Assembly: GCA_029582265.1 (NCBI GenBank)
Contig: CM055819.1
Location: forward strand, 13,875,087 to 13,939,086
Reading direction: 5' to 3'
DNA from: Zoroaster sp. YZ-2022
Taxonomy: Eukaryota > Echinodermata > Asteroidea > Forcipulatida > Zoroasteridae
Length of the DNA: 64,000 nt
Made by a program: the position numbers and the translations under genes. How positions within the stretch are numbered: position 1 is the stretch's first letter; each line of letters opens with the position of its first letter. The notes below the pieces were generated by a model that saw nothing but the letters and a program-made list of their open reading frames with translations, searched no databases and was not told the origin of the DNA. Below are positions 12,501 through 28,265 of this stretch, in pieces.

Positions 12501-12682
12501 TACAGTATACCTCCATGCACGTTGTCTCTTTCAACCTGCATGTAGTTCCCACCCTCTGCATAAAGACGTCTTTGTTGAGACAGCAGGAATGGTGTGGCAC
12601 CAGTCTGACTCCTCCATAGTCTAGCACCAATACATCTTGACAGGAGACTACCTATTGGTGGTGACAGAGACGAGAGGGTCAT
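3424..12682 (-). CDS. ECI1: Enoyl-CoA delta isomerase 1-like, mitochondrial (7 exons)
   Basis: Minus-strand join: 12682-12511, 10417-10290, 9371-9225, 8283-8185, 6395-6314, 5671-5555, 3590-3424. All introns are GT/AG and the phases match, giving about 303 aa, close to the usual 300 aa. Family role: moves 3-cis/trans double bonds to 2-trans during beta-oxidation of unsaturated fatty acids in the mitochondrial matrix. The N-terminus (SLLSRCIGARLWRSQ) is Arg-rich with no acidic residues, like a transit peptide. Crotonase-fold landmarks are SYRGVILTS, VFSAGLDIQEM, the oxyanion loop APAGGCLMALSCDYRIMADG, LGLQVPFW and IGLVDKVVP. Odd: the catalytic Glu of the family (NE in human GLNETQLG) reads Ala here (GFSAINLG). 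Start chosen at ATG 12682; ATG 12727, or a spliced upstream exon using the AG before 12651, are alternatives. Introns hold three tandem arrays and two MITEs. Confidence 0.88.
3715..4545 (-). repeat. Interspersed repeat family X, interrupted by a 57-bp array
   Basis: The two flanks (3715-3780 and 4405-4545), read on the minus strand, match the copies at 54195 and 59855. Shared blocks include GTGAGGCCTCTCTTA, TTCTGCCGTG and a conserved GATTTTGAAG block. The 57-bp array sits inside the element. A short peptide frame is shared between copies but is damaged here. Confidence 0.65.
3781..4407 (+). repeat. 57-bp minisatellite, 11 copies
   Basis: Eleven head-to-tail 57-bp units starting AGTGAAAAGCGT and carrying ACATGTATACACAG. 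Because 57 is 3x19, several frames on both strands stay open; none is a gene. The 5' half alternates two unit types (CTGTACC and CTATACC), giving a 114-bp higher-order period. It lies in the last ECI1-like intron. Confidence 0.97.
5024..5430 (+). repeat. AATGTG / AATAATGTG satellite array
   Basis: About 400 bp of mixed 6-bp (GTGAAT) and 9-bp (GTGAATAAT) units, ending in GTGAAGAAT variants. It sits about 120 bp downstream of the ECI1-like exon 6 donor. The long His/Ser/Tyr and Asn/Val open frames are repeat artefacts. Confidence 0.95.
5555..5671 (-). CDS. ECI1: ECI1-like exon 6
   Basis: Encodes LLYKPDEALTIGLVDKVVPL, then DELMNAARKQMMKWLQVP. Phase 1 at both ends. The donor reads GTACAC, weaker than the others. 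This is the conserved EAL-x-x-G-x-VD-x-VV block of crotonases. Confidence 0.93.
6314..6395 (-). CDS. ECI1: ECI1-like exon 5
   Basis: Encodes GLQVPFWVQELMSRVCGQRT and AEMSFQR. It has a T- and C-rich acceptor, donor GTAAGT, and ends in phase 1. It matches the APFWLKDTL...GHRAAERALQLG segment of the family. Confidence 0.92.
6799..7512 (+). repeat. 102-bp tandem array with internal inverted repeats, 7 copies
   Basis: Seven 102-bp units begin at 6799, 6901, 7003, 7105, 7207, 7309 and 7411. Each unit contains GTGCAACAACGTCGTATCTT and, about 40 nt later, AAGATACGACCTTGTTGCAC, a near-perfect inverted pair. Each can therefore fold into a 20-bp stem. A degenerate eighth pair follows at about 7513-7565. 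The array is in an ECI1-like intron. Open frames on both strands result from the unit length being divisible by three. Confidence 0.97.
7830..8090 (+). repeat. Dispersed repeat family Z copy
   Basis: Contains the block AAGCTGAAACTTTCACAGG followed by a TTGTT...CTTGATTCAA segment. Related sequence recurs near 34600-34720, 36360-36480 and 51960-52085, with reverse-strand pieces near 9757 and 49575. No coding content. Boundaries are approximate. Confidence 0.5.
8185..8283 (-). CDS. ECI1: ECI1-like exon 4 (oxyanion hole, catalytic position)
   Basis: 33 codons, phase 0 at both ends. It holds GHAPAGGCLMALSCDYRIMA and GKYTIGFSAINL. The Ala in GFSAINL sits where vertebrate ECI1 has its catalytic Glu. 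Splice sites are CAG and GTAAGA. Confidence 0.93.
8380..8591 (+). mobile_element. LINE C-terminal fragment
   Basis: The plus frame reads RGRRPITYPDAVSRDTG, then LTFDELGAAMANKSQWRNRV. This matches the GRPRTTYxDxLxRDTG...LxxAMxDRxxWR tail often found at the C-terminus of non-LTR reverse transcriptases. No reverse transcriptase core is attached. It lies in an ECI1-like intron on the opposite strand. Confidence 0.6.
8715..9065 (+). repeat. Interspersed repeat family Y copy 1
   Basis: Shares ordered blocks with 53690-54090: TTATCAAAAccAG..AGCGCATATGTG, CCCATTTCTAtTTGGCTTT, and CCTGTGGtAAAGACC followed by ATTCCCT. Non-coding and of unknown class. Confidence 0.55.
9225..9371 (-). CDS. ECI1: ECI1-like exon 3
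   Basis: Phase 0 at both ends, 49 codons: ANPNVFSAGLDIQEM, the acyl-CoA binding loop, through LATVAAIN. The acceptor tract (ccctcaaccctag) is strong and the donor is GTAAGA. Confidence 0.93.
10290..10417 (-). CDS. ECI1: ECI1-like exon 2
   Basis: Encodes IAILKMSRKPVNGMNRDFMN and the first beta strand/helix up to SYRGVILTS. The acceptor follows a T-rich tract and the donor is GTAAGT. It aligns with the human segment holding PPVNSL...SFRGVILTS. Confidence 0.9.
10456..10678 (+). mobile_element. MITE family A, complete copy
   Basis: About 223 bp. The left end TTTAAAGGGACAGTACTGTC and the right end ATGACGATATTGTCCCTTTA are inverted copies, and CAGGGCATGGAATCGG is mirrored inside both arms. It is non-coding and has terminal repeats of about 45 bp. 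This fits a miniature DNA transposon mobilised in trans. Confidence 0.8.
11703..11922 (+). mobile_element. MITE family A, second complete copy
   Basis: Same structure as the copy at 10456: left end TTTAAGGGGACAATATCGTC, right end AGTGTCCCTTTAA, centre GCTGCTGCATAAATGAGCC. Confidence 0.78.
12511..12682 (-). CDS. ECI1: ECI1-like exon 1 (transit peptide)
   Basis: ATG at 12682 opens MTLSSLSPPIGSLLSRCIGA, then RRLYAEGGNYMQVERDNVHG, with donor GTATAC after 12511 in phase 1. The next exon supplies two bases to complete a Glu codon. A pyrimidine-rich AG directly before 12651 could instead be an acceptor, placing the true start in an unseen upstream exon. Confidence 0.7.
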
Positions 12683-12729
12683 GCAGGGTGGAATACTTGT
12701 GGTCAGGTGGTGTTTCTGGAGAGTCATTT

Positions 12730-15684
12730 ATTTGTGATTGGTGTATTTTTTTAGCAAGAATATATAGGAATAGAGAAAAATTGTGTTTACGAATTAATGG
12801 GGAGGAAGAGGAAGGTGTCGAGTTAAGGGGGGGGGGTGTTGGTAAAACCCTAGCTTTAGGTATAGTCGGTATTTGGAGGTAGCTGGAGGTAGTTATAGTA
12901 GGTGCACAAGCAAATAAAATGGCTATTGTACTCACAGACCATCTGTGTTGTGATGCAAGCGTGTGCAACAGTCAGCACCAGACCCATGGGGTAGGAGTCG
13001 ACCCCCCCATCTTGCCCATTACTTTCATCACAACACAGAGGATCCGTGAGGACATGTATGATGTAATATCCATTTCATTTGCTGGTACACCTTTTAAAAG
13101 CTACCTCTGGCTACCTTCCGGCTACCTCCGAGTTTTACTAATTTCTGTTGAGGGGAGGGGGCAGTTTACTGTCGCCACTTGTGCACAAACACTGCTTCTG
13201 CCATTTCAATGCACAACCGGACAACATTTGTCTAGCGTTAACATGTATTTTTAGAAATAAGACACGACAGTGAACAACACCCCTTAGGTCTTACTACATT
13301 TTCCTCTTCTTTAAAAGGTTAAATGGAAAATAGAGCTAGAGGACTTAGTTTGGAAAGAATGTAGGGAAAGAATGTCTAACCCAACTGCCACTTTTTTAGC
13401 AGATGACAGAATGGCCAACATCTCATCACTAGATGTGCATACATTCATTGCTCAAAAATCTCAAAAAATGATTGTTTCCAATCCTTACTTTAATACACTT
13501 TTCTCTCCTAATGTGTGTCCTCTATCATCTATAAATGACCTAAAGGAAAATATGTGATATTTGTCATATTTGGATAGAAAAGTGGTGGTTGTATTCTACT
13601 TTTGGGTAGAATGTCGAACCCAACCCATAGGTTTTACAAGGAGAATTTTTTTCTCAGTGCCACCTATAGTTGAAAGAAGGCTAATCCAAATGATAAGCCA
13701 ATCAGTGCAGACCATAAAATCTTCATGGCAGAAATCTAAAATTACCATACACTCATGGGGATGTTCAAATACTGTGTCTAAATATCCTTGCAAGTTCTTC
13801 ACTTTCATAACATCCCATGCTCAACATAAACTAAAAATATTTGTAGTTTAAAACTTTAAATTCACGACTTCCAATCAAGTGAACCTTTGAACAAAAATTA
13901 CATATAAACGGAAACTCATCCCCCAAAAATCCACTAAAATCAAGCCACAACCTTTTGAATTTACTTTTGAAACATGTACTGAATTTGGATATGTCAAGTG
14001 TTTAGATGATGTGTTTAGTTTTTCATCATATCAATACATAATCCTTGAAAGTTATGACTTAAAACTTATTTACAAATGCTCAATGTTACTCTCCAAACCC
14101 CTCGCACAACACCGAAGAGGGATAAAGGAGAGACCGCACACACTTCGGAAATTGGCTGTGTGCTGTGCCATACACACGACATTACCCACAAGTGCGACAC
14201 GGTACGCATTGTTCAATCAACGCTTCAGTAAAGAGTCGCCATTTTTGTTTGATGCGTTTATGAGCCTCTTCACGGGCACAAGTAAATTAGGAATTTCGTA
14301 AAACAAATCCATCCAAAAGTTGTATCAAACTAAATGTAAGTTTATATTCCAGTTACTTAAGGTCATAAAAGGTGAATAAAACTACATTTTAGGCCTGCAT
14401 TACTCATCTCAATTAACAACATTCTTAACCACATTTTCGTCAATTCCAACTTAAGCAGCGTGGCCCAGCTCAAAATGCGTCCCTAGCATGGGACGTCTTA
14501 TGTAACAGAATGGGCTAAGTAAGGTGGAGAACATGTGTATGAATGCAAACCACAGTTAACAGCAACAGTATGATGATGATAATATCTTATAACAATATTA
14601 ACATTACTAAGTCACTAACAACATAAGTAAGTTACATCATCCATAGGCCTAGTACTAACTAGTACTACTACTAGTACTACTAGTAGTAGTAGTCCCTAGT
14701 AACAACGTGCAACGACGTAGGGCCTATCATTCGCTTGTTCATTTCTTACCACTATTTTTGCCAACTTGCCATACAGCCTCCATGTCCCTAACCTAGGCTA
14801 GGCCTTGCATTTCAAGCTGTAGTAAGTACAGTTGTGTCGGTTTTGTTCCTGGGCAGGCCGTAATGTAACTCTACTACTAACTGTTCGTGAACAACTCAAT
14901 TTGTTGCTATTTAATATAAACCGTATTTGGGCACCGTCATTCGCACATGTCCAAACCTCGGCGGTTATTGGCCGTATGCGAATTTCTGACCGTTCATGTG
15001 TTCCTTCCTCCATGGTTCATGAACGAACGTCAACATTGCTAGAGTTCATTCCCAGTCGGTTGCTTATATATACCGGTTACAAATAGGTATATTTTAGGAT
15101 TTACAGCTCTCACCTGGTGGAGGCGTCAATTCATCCCTGATGCAGCACTGTGGGTAGTAGGGGCGGATCCATGATTTCTAATAGAAAGGACGGGGCATAA
15201 AAAGGGAGTTGGGGTGGATACGTCTGCCTCAGTATCATGAACAGTATCTCACCTTGAAGTTTGAGTATTTGCTCCCTTACAGAATGCCACTACTTGAAGA
15301 GCTTCTTAGATCATAAGCAGATTAGGCCTATGGGGAGGTGTCGTGGGGATGTGGACATAATTTCATGGATAACAATTCAGTGTTCTTTCCTATACCGGTA
15401 CAGTTTATTTCGTTTCATTTGCAGAGCTTTGAGAACGGGGTTGATGAAAACATAGAGCAAACTATCAAACCTTGTGAAAAATAACATTAGGCCATTTTAA
15501 TTGTATAGTTTTATAATTAATAGTTAAAGATAAATTGATTCGAAAATATAACAAATGGGGAAAATAATCATCGGCAATGATCACTTTTTAAAACTTATTC
15601 GGGATATATATACCCCAACCAAAGCATGTGTGCCAATACCCCCAGTCCATCCGCTTATGTAATAATGGCGTTATTCCGTCATAT
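12730..15684. other. Intergenic region upstream of ECI1-like gene
   Basis: No supported gene. A promoter for the minus-strand ECI1-like gene is expected near 12.7-12.95 kb but no clear core element was identified. TAGGCCTA occurs at 14644 and 15323. Short open frames show no domains. Confidence 0.45.
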
Positions 15685-16222
15685 TGTTGTGAAGCATTCG
15701 GTAAATTCCAGAACTCGCCCGATGGCTTCACGAGCCTATTTAATTCTTGTTGTGGATTAACCTGTATATTACGTAATAACCCCTTTATATACGGGCCACT
15801 TTGCCATGCTCGGCGCAGTTGGTTTGAGGGAACCGTTGACAACGCTCCCCTGTTACTCCGTCATCTTTGTTTCACTATTCGAAATGTGAGTTTTAGTTTC
15901 CTTAAATAAATTATTTGGAACCGGAAATTTGTTTCACAAGTTTCTTCATTTTAGTTGTCCATTCTGTAATGATCCCAGAAAACATAATAAATGGTGGAAG
16001 ATCCGGTTTTGCATTATTGCAATCATGGCACTCGGCGTTGTCGGCGGGCAACACCCGAGGACTGGCTGCCCTTGCCTTATAGGTAAGTAAAAATGTAAAT
16101 AGGTGACACTGACAACAGAAATATTGTATGATTTTTGGTAGCTGACAACAAGCTGTATGAATTTCTTTGTGTTTTCTGTGTTGTAATATACTGTATTGTG
16201 ATGTTGTATTTCTTACTGACAT

Positions 16223-16470
16223 GACGGAAGTTGATTCAGAAAAGAAACCAGAAATGGCGTTCAAGTATGATTTGTCGACTATTAAAATAAAATATACGGG
16301 CTCCATAGATGAAGATTTAGATTCTTTTGTGGAAAAATTTAAAGAAATTGCTGTGTTGTGAGATTATACAGATACAAAAAAAGTTTTGGCTTTCCAGACC
16401 CTTATAGATGGTCATGCCACTGAGAATCTATTCTGTCTAGTGAGAAAGATACTATTGATAAGATAAATTA
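16223..16470 (+). pseudogene. Gypsy gag remnant
   Basis: A short frame reads IKYTGSIDEDLDSFVEKFKE, then after a stop or shift KVLAFQTLIDGHATE. This resembles the start of a Gypsy capsid domain (target-size helix then LxxxLxGxA). The rest of gag and its zinc knuckle were not found. Confidence 0.5.
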
Positions 16471-16689
16471 TTATTTATTGGGCACACAGTTTCTTGAGTT
16501 ACATAAGGCAGCCATTGACTGTGGATCTGGTAAAATTCACTAAACCAACACAAATGAGAGTGAAAGACGAGCAAAAGATCGCACATCATTCACAGAGTGT
16601 AATAATTGCAAAGATTTCAGGTCAACGTATCATTGGCTCTACAGGACTTTGTCATGGTGGAAGACATATTTCAGCTTTAGGCGTATTGG

Positions 16690-17250
16690 TTGCAAACACT
16701 GTCTGTATTAACTAGTGATAGTTGTATAAACTTACTAATACTAGTTATGAATGTAACAGATGAACCTATTGTGTTGTATCCACGGACTAAACTAGGTACT
16801 TTCTCACCGATAAATCCACACTCTGTACGTCAGTTTGATGCAAGTAATGAAGATACTACTAGTATTGCACAAATAAACAGTATTCAAACTGATGAATCAA
16901 GATCTACACGTGAGAGAAAACAAAAATTGTTGTCCCAAATAAATTTGAATACCAGTCATTTATCTGTTAAAGATGTAAACGAGTTAACAGATTTGGTTGG
17001 TCAATATTTGGATATTTTTCAGTTAGAAGGAGATTCTCCAGGTTTTTATACAGGTGTTGGGCACGAGATACATACTGGCGATCATCCTCACCTCCTATTC
17101 GGTCCCGCCCGTATAGAACTTCTCCTCACATTCAGGCTGAGATTCGAAAACAAGTGAGCAACATGCTAAACGATATTATTCGAGAGTCTACCAGTAGTTG
17201 GAGTTTTCCAGTGTGTATCGTGCCTAAAGCTGGTAAAAACAAGTATCGAT
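16690..17250 (+). pseudogene. Gypsy protease-RT linker and RT N-terminus
   Basis: The frame from about 16747 reads MNVTDEPIVLYPRTKLGTF, a post-protease segment, then HLSVKDVNELTDLVGQYLDI. In a shifted frame follow YRTSPHIQAEIRKQVSNML and SSWSFPVCIVPKAGKNKYRF, the first reverse transcriptase block. At least two frameshifts separate this from the main RT frame. Confidence 0.7.
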
Positions 17251-18297
17251 TTGCAATTGATTTTCGTAAACTCAATGAAATCACTGCTAGAGACTTTTCC
17301 ATTGTCTAATATCAATGATAACTTGGATGCTTTAGGTTTGGCTAATCCCCAGTATTTCTCTAAACTTGACCTTGCCTCAGGATACTGGCAAATTGGCCTT
17401 TCAGAAGAATCCAAACAAAAGACGGCATTTATTGTTCAGGATGGACTTTATGAATTCCAACGGATGCCATTTGGTCTCCACAATGCTCCGTCAACATTTC
17501 AGAGAGCAATGCAAGAAATTTTCAGAGGATTGAATTGGAAATTTGTTCTCGTATATTTGGATGATTTGATTACTTTTAGTCAAACATTAGATGAACATTT
17601 GTTGCATTTGAGACAAGTTTTTGATTGTATTAGACAAGCTGGACTGAAGCTCAAACCCAAAAAGTGTACCTTTGGTCAAGAACAAGTGAAGTATTTGGGA
17701 CATATAGTAGATAAACACGGTGTTTTTACAGACCCAGATAAAGTTCAAATTATCAAGGATTATCCAGCTCCTACTAAAGTGTCACAAGTACGTTCCTTTT
17801 TAGGATTAGTAGGTTATTATCGGAAGTACATTAAGAACTACTGCAAAATTGCTGAGCCTCTTGTTAATCTAACACGCAAAAATACATCTTTTGTTTGGAC
17901 TGCTATTTGTCAAGATGCATTTGAAGAGCTCAAACAAAAATTGCAAGAGCCTCCTGTCTTAGTTTACCCAAGATTTGATGGAACAGAATTTATTTTGCAA
18001 ACAGACGCTAGTAATGTTGGTTTAGGTTTTATCTTGGCCCAACAGCAAGGTGGTGAAGAAAAGGTTATTTGTTTTGGAGGTAGAACACTAAGCAAGGCGG
18101 AAAGAAAATACAGCACCACGGAGCTGGAAGCATTGGCAGTAATTGAAGGTATTAAGAAGTATGCTCCTTATTTACAACACTCTGTAAAATTTAAAGTGGT
18201 GACTGATCATTGTGCCTTAAAATGGCTTTTTGGCAAAAAACAAGAAAATGGTCGTCTTGGAAGATGGGCTCTTAAGTTACAGTCCGTATCAATTTGA
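17251..18297 (+). pseudogene. Gypsy reverse transcriptase and RNase H
   Basis: One long frame (348 codons) carries RT blocks FSKLDLASGYWQIGL, FQRMPFGLHNAPSTFQRAM and the catalytic VYLDDLITFS, then KYLGHIVDKHG and FLGLVGYYRKYI. RNase H follows with LQTDASNVGLGFILAQQ, YSTTELEALAVIEG and VVTDHCALKWL. RT and RNase H copy element RNA into DNA. The domains look intact, but the flanking frames are shifted, so a full polyprotein cannot be made. Confidence 0.92.
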
Positions 18298-19399
18298 TGT
18301 AGTTCATGTTTCTGGACGTCAAAACTCTAATGCAGATGCCCTAAGTAGAGTAACTTCAATGATTCCTTGTACTGATTGTAATCACTGTCATGTTACATCA
18401 TCGTATAACTTTTCCGAAATAAAAACGGATCTAGTTTGGGACCCTTCGGATTTAGATGAAATTGAACCCGATGTTTTCCAGGATCCCAGATGCTCGACAA
18501 ATGAGCCTGTTGTCGATATTGTCAGAAACTCAAGATATCAAAAAAACAGACATGTAAATAATGGTGATCCAGTCAAACCAAATGTGCCACCGTTCCCAAA
18601 TGAACTTGGGCTAGACCAATTAAAAGATGCATTATTGGTTGACGATTTTGCAGGGCCTATGATGGACTACTTGAAAAATAAGTTGCCCTCGAATGCTAAG
18701 AAAGCAAAAGAAATATTGTTGCATATTGACCAATATTTTGTTCATGGAAATCTTTTGTACAGACAATGGCAAGTCTATGGAAAGAAGACAACTCTCGAGC
18801 AAGCGGTCACTCAACTATACATTCCGGTATGTTTTGTTAACATTGTATTGACCAAGAAAGGATTGTCAAAGAAATTAATGAAATTTTGGGCCGGACCATA
18901 TCTTCTTGTACAACAAACAGGCCCAGTGAATGTTCGAGTTAAGAACATACATAATAATAAATTGGTCTCGTCACCAATACATGTAAATCGTATGAAGTTT
19001 GTCTATGACCGATACGTTCGCCCAAACAATGACATTTTCCCCACTGATCCTAAACAGCAAATTCCATTAGATGACATGGTACAAGAAGAGTTATCTGATG
19101 ATTCGTTCATACCATTGAAAGCTAAACAGGGAAATAAGAAACCAATTCAAATTGTTCCTGGAATAGTCCAGAATTCTTCAGAAAATGTCGAGTTTGAGGT
19201 AGAGCGTATTCTCAGAGGCCGGTATAGAAATAATCAACTTCAGTATTTAATAAAATGGCGAAATTTCCCAAGTAAACATAATTCATGGGAACCAGTGGAA
19301 AATTTAAATCCCGCAAGTCTTGATTACTTGAAAACCCTGAAAACCCTGTTCAAATTACTGGTAAAAAAAAAAAAAAAAATGAAAAAAAAATTATATTGA
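18298..19399 (+). pseudogene. Gypsy integrase remnant with chromodomain
   Basis: Starts with the RNase H end FDVVHVSGRQNSNADALSRV. It has an HxxLLYRQW entry to the integrase zinc region, then jumps to FWAGPYLLVQQTGPVNVRVK, the integrase C-terminal GPY-like module. The HHCC finger and the DDE core are deleted. It ends with a chromodomain, VEFEVERILRGRYRNNQLQY then LIKWRNFPSKHNSWEPVENL, which in chromoviruses directs integration to marked chromatin. Confidence 0.88.
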
Positions 19400-19892
19400 A
19401 CGTCCACTGTATAACCATGTAATAATTTTGTTAAATTATTATTATTGGGTTGGACGTATGTTGTGAATGTTTTAATTATAGAGATTCATGCAGTAACGTT
19501 GTCAGTGTCACCATTTAGGAGTTTAAAAAAAAGGGGGTCTAAATAACATTAATTATGAGATGTGACATAATTTATTAGTCCAGCTCTGATGTCAAGCCAG
19601 CATCTGGAGGAAACAAGGACGGTTGTGTGAGAGTGAACCCAGGAGAGAGTGTGATGAGAGATGTGGAAACCACCCTTGGAGTTGTGGCCAGACTCTTCCT
19701 CCAGACGAAGGATCGGAGCGCGGATTCTGCTGAGCATCAAACCAAGACGGATGTCGAGTTGGACAAATGAGTTTATATAAAAAAAATAAAAAATCATAAT
19801 TTTGTAAAGTTGATATATTGTTTATAATTAATTGGCAGGCGCCAATTTTGTTAAAGAGAGGGCGTATGTTGTGAAGCATTCTGTAAATTCCA

Positions 19893-20890
19893 TCCCTTCC
19901 TCCCACCCAAAATTAAAAACAATCAAAACGAAAACACAAACTCCAAATCTACGCAATATAATATAAAAATAAACTTTTATTATTAAAATCAAAGTCGAAA
20001 ATTGAAAGTACAATTAATAATCTATACCGAGGTGGGAATCATAAACCCGCTGTAGCATTAAATATTCCCTTACGAGAAATATTTGTTTACATATTACTTT
20101 GAAAATAAAATTTCAGTATAATTCTCAGTGAACCCTATAACTTAAAAAGTATGTGATGGAGAAACACAAGCTCTGCTAAGTTCAGTTCGGCCGAGTCTCC
20201 TGCATCGCTAGCAACATGGTTCCGTACGACATCGGCCATACCTAAACTTTCATATCTGGGACACACTTCGACAAATCAGAACCCTACTTCTAAAAGCTTT
20301 TAATCCATATACAGTGAAGGCCGCGATGAAGATTTTTTGTAACGAATTTTGATACGGGGGAGGGCGATTTGGACCTATAATCTACACCTCATACCCCCTC
20401 CCTCCAAGATAATCGCCGAAATGTTTTTAATAAGATTAAACATCGCAGTGCGCAAGCACCTCGGCACCAGGCGCATTGCACTAAAGGCAATATACATGGG
20501 TGCCCTTTAAACTACATTTGAATATTAATAAATTTACATGTCCTCTTCACAATTAAAATACATTTTTCAATCTATATTCTTTCTTCAGTATACATGAACC
20601 GTTTTCGAGCGCACAGTTTCTTTCAGTTCTAACTAAACACAAATTAATTTGGAATACAAACGCCAACTTTAATTTCCATGACCCATTCATTCATTCCAAT
20701 GAAAAATCTTGTTTGACAGCTAAATAAAATGGTACAAGTAGTACTTAATCGTATACATTTAATCGTATACTTTACAAAATAGTACATAACTTAATTTTTT
20801 TAAATGGTACAGGTGGCCCAGTAGTTGAATATTTAATCGTATACTTAAGGAATGATGTACAATTTCCCTTCCGTAAATCATCAAATAAAC
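19893..20890. other. Intergenic, no gene seen
   Basis: AT-rich with no recognised domain. A short imperfect repeat, TTAATCGTATAC, occurs three times between 20740 and 20850. Confidence 0.45.
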
Positions 20891-21177
20891 CTAGGCCCGT
20901 GGAATTCCTTTCCAAGTATCTGCAGAATCATTTCGAATGTCATGAACCCCAGAAGGAATCCTCAATGCTAAAGCCGACTGAAACGATAGTTCCAATATTT
21001 CAAAAGCTACTTGTCTGGTAACAGGATTAACGTTGTTGCCAAGCTTGGGGAAGTCTGGTACCTCTGTGCCAGACACAGTTGTTAACTGTTTGTTTGACTT
21101 CTCTAAGGTGGTTATACAGTACGTCAAGTGAGAGAAAATTACAATTTCAAGATGCACTTGCCACAAATTAGAGTTAA
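20891..21177 (-). CDS. Unrecognised open frame cut by a foldback element
   Basis: A minus-strand frame of about 95 codons ends in a stop at 20891 and is open up to the boundary of the foldback element at 21178. It contains VPDFPKLGNNVNPVTRQVAF, then EILELSFQSALALRIPSGVH. The composition is protein-like with no simple repeats. I do not recognise it. It could be an old exon or a transposon-derived ORF interrupted by the insertion. Confidence 0.25.
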
Positions 21178-21833
21178 GGGCCTGTCCCACTTGGGCGACT
21201 TTTTAGGCGACTGCCGGCGACCGTCATAGTCGTAGCAGGTCGCCGAAAAACCGGCGACTGGACCCCCCTACGACAATGTCTACGACAAGCTACAACAACC
21301 TACCACCTAGTCGACGTCGAGCTACGGCAAGCTACCGACAACCGGCGACCCAATCGTCGCGAATAAGGACGACCACCTACGACCACACCTATGACAACCT
21401 ACGACCACACAGGCGACAACCTACGACAACCTACGTCCATCCGCGACAAGCTACGACCCTGTCGGCGACAACTGAAGACAACTGAAGACAAATGAAGAGA
21501 ATTCACTTGACTTCTCTTGACGCCAGTACCTGTCGCCGGTTGACGTAGGTTGACGTAGTAGTCGCCAATGGAATTCACCGAGGTCAGCACCGGCGACAAC
21601 CTACGACAGCACCTACGTCAGTAGAAGTCAAGCTACGCTCATTGGCGTCAAACCTACTGTTGCCGAATTTTTTTTGAACATTTTGAATATCCCGCGGCGA
21701 CCAGAAAGAGGCTACGACTCTTTGGGCGACTGAGGAGACTACTTCCGACCATACAGGCGACACCCCGGCGACCATGTGGCGACAGCCTGGTCGCCTGTAG
21801 TCGCCTAAAAAATCGCCTAAGTGGGACAGGGGC
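21178..21833 (+). mobile_element. Foldback DNA element rich in GTCGCC/GGCGAC
   Basis: About 656 bp. The left end CCTGTCCCACTTGGGCGAC and the right end AATCGCCTAAGTGGGACAGG are inverted copies, and both arms continue with TTTTTAGGCGAC. The interior is filled with permutations of CTACGAC/GGCGAC, so arms and centre are self-similar. There is no transposase. It is a non-autonomous DNA transposon. The short open frames inside are artefacts. Confidence 0.85.
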
Positions 21834-21963
21834 ATTAGTGTGTACAATCCATTATTGAAATGAAACTCGCAAAAGGGCTACATAGTATTAATAGTTACAG
21901 GTTTAAATTCTTTAACTCCCCCACCAAAAATACGGTGATGCCAACAGTATTGGCATCCTACCA

Positions 21964-27554
<5,591 letters not shown>

Positions 27555-28190
27555 TATTCACTTCCTGTCCAATGACTTCCGTTTATCAATGACTACTTTC
27601 ACTGTAGATGCCTATTATTATCGAGACAAGAACTACGGCTTGAATAGACTAGCCAACAGTCCGGTCAGCTGTACATTTTAGGTACCAAAATCTCCTCATA
27701 ATCGCAACTATCCGGGCTCTGCCCTGGTGCATTGGTGCATGTAGCAGTGCCGATGGGACGTACTTTCAGATCTAGATCCACCAATTGGTGGGGAGGGTTA
27801 ATGAACTTTTATTTATGTGTTTTTTAGGGATCAGAGACACTTGGGTTTGACAGAGACATTTGCAGATTAGCGGGGAGTGGGGTGGGTGATTTGTTTTTGA
27901 ACTGACGAAAAACCTTGCGGGAATTTAATATAATAATACATTATTCCAAATTAACCGACAGACTCATTGGACCGGCAAGATTGGATATGGACGCCACTTC
28001 CCCATCCATTTGGTTACAATATGGGGATAGACTGGGTTTTATATTATTTGTTTCTCAGCTACACTAGAGGGCGCTATTGATCACAACTTGTAACTTTGAG
28101 AAAGAAAATTTTGGGTTTGAAATGTAAATAAGACCAATAACTACTATTTTGCACTGTTAGTGTAGTAACTGTGTTAGCAAAAGAATTATA
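27555..28190. other. Region 5' of CPPED1-like gene
   Basis: Expected promoter side of the minus-strand phosphatase gene. No clear TATA or initiator and no coding frame was found. Confidence 0.4.
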
Positions 28191-28191
28191 T

Positions 28192-28265
28192 TTAAAGGGA
28201 CGTTATCGTCACAATCAAAAGGACATGGAATCAGAGTGCTGGAATTATTAGGAATCTGAAAACTT
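28192..28265 (+). repeat. MITE family A fragment
   Basis: TTTAAAGGGACGTTATCGTC followed by GGACATGGAATCAGAGTGCT: the left arm only. A second 40-bp left-arm fragment, CTTTAAGGGACAATATCATC, lies at about 28589-28640. Confidence 0.6.

Larger units (their letters stand above)
15685..19892 (+). mobile_element. Degenerate Ty3/Gypsy chromodomain LTR retrotransposon
   Basis: Order: possible LTR start (TGTTGTGAAGCATTC at 15685), gag remnant, pre-RT region, reverse transcriptase, RNase H, integrase remnant, chromodomain. The LTR-like start recurs at 19867 with one mismatch in 26 bp and is preceded by AAAGAGAGGG, a plausible polypurine tract. Little LTR similarity follows, so the LTRs are truncated or diverged. 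The integrase catalytic core is missing and several frames are broken, so the element is inactive. It lies between the ECI1-like and CPPED1-like genes. Confidence 0.85.

Noticed and set aside
17166..17414. Antisense frame over the Gypsy reverse transcriptase
   Set aside because: A shadow of the sense RT frame.
21276..21847. Thr/Ser/Arg-rich frames on both strands
   Set aside because: Products of the GTCGCC/CTACGAC foldback element.
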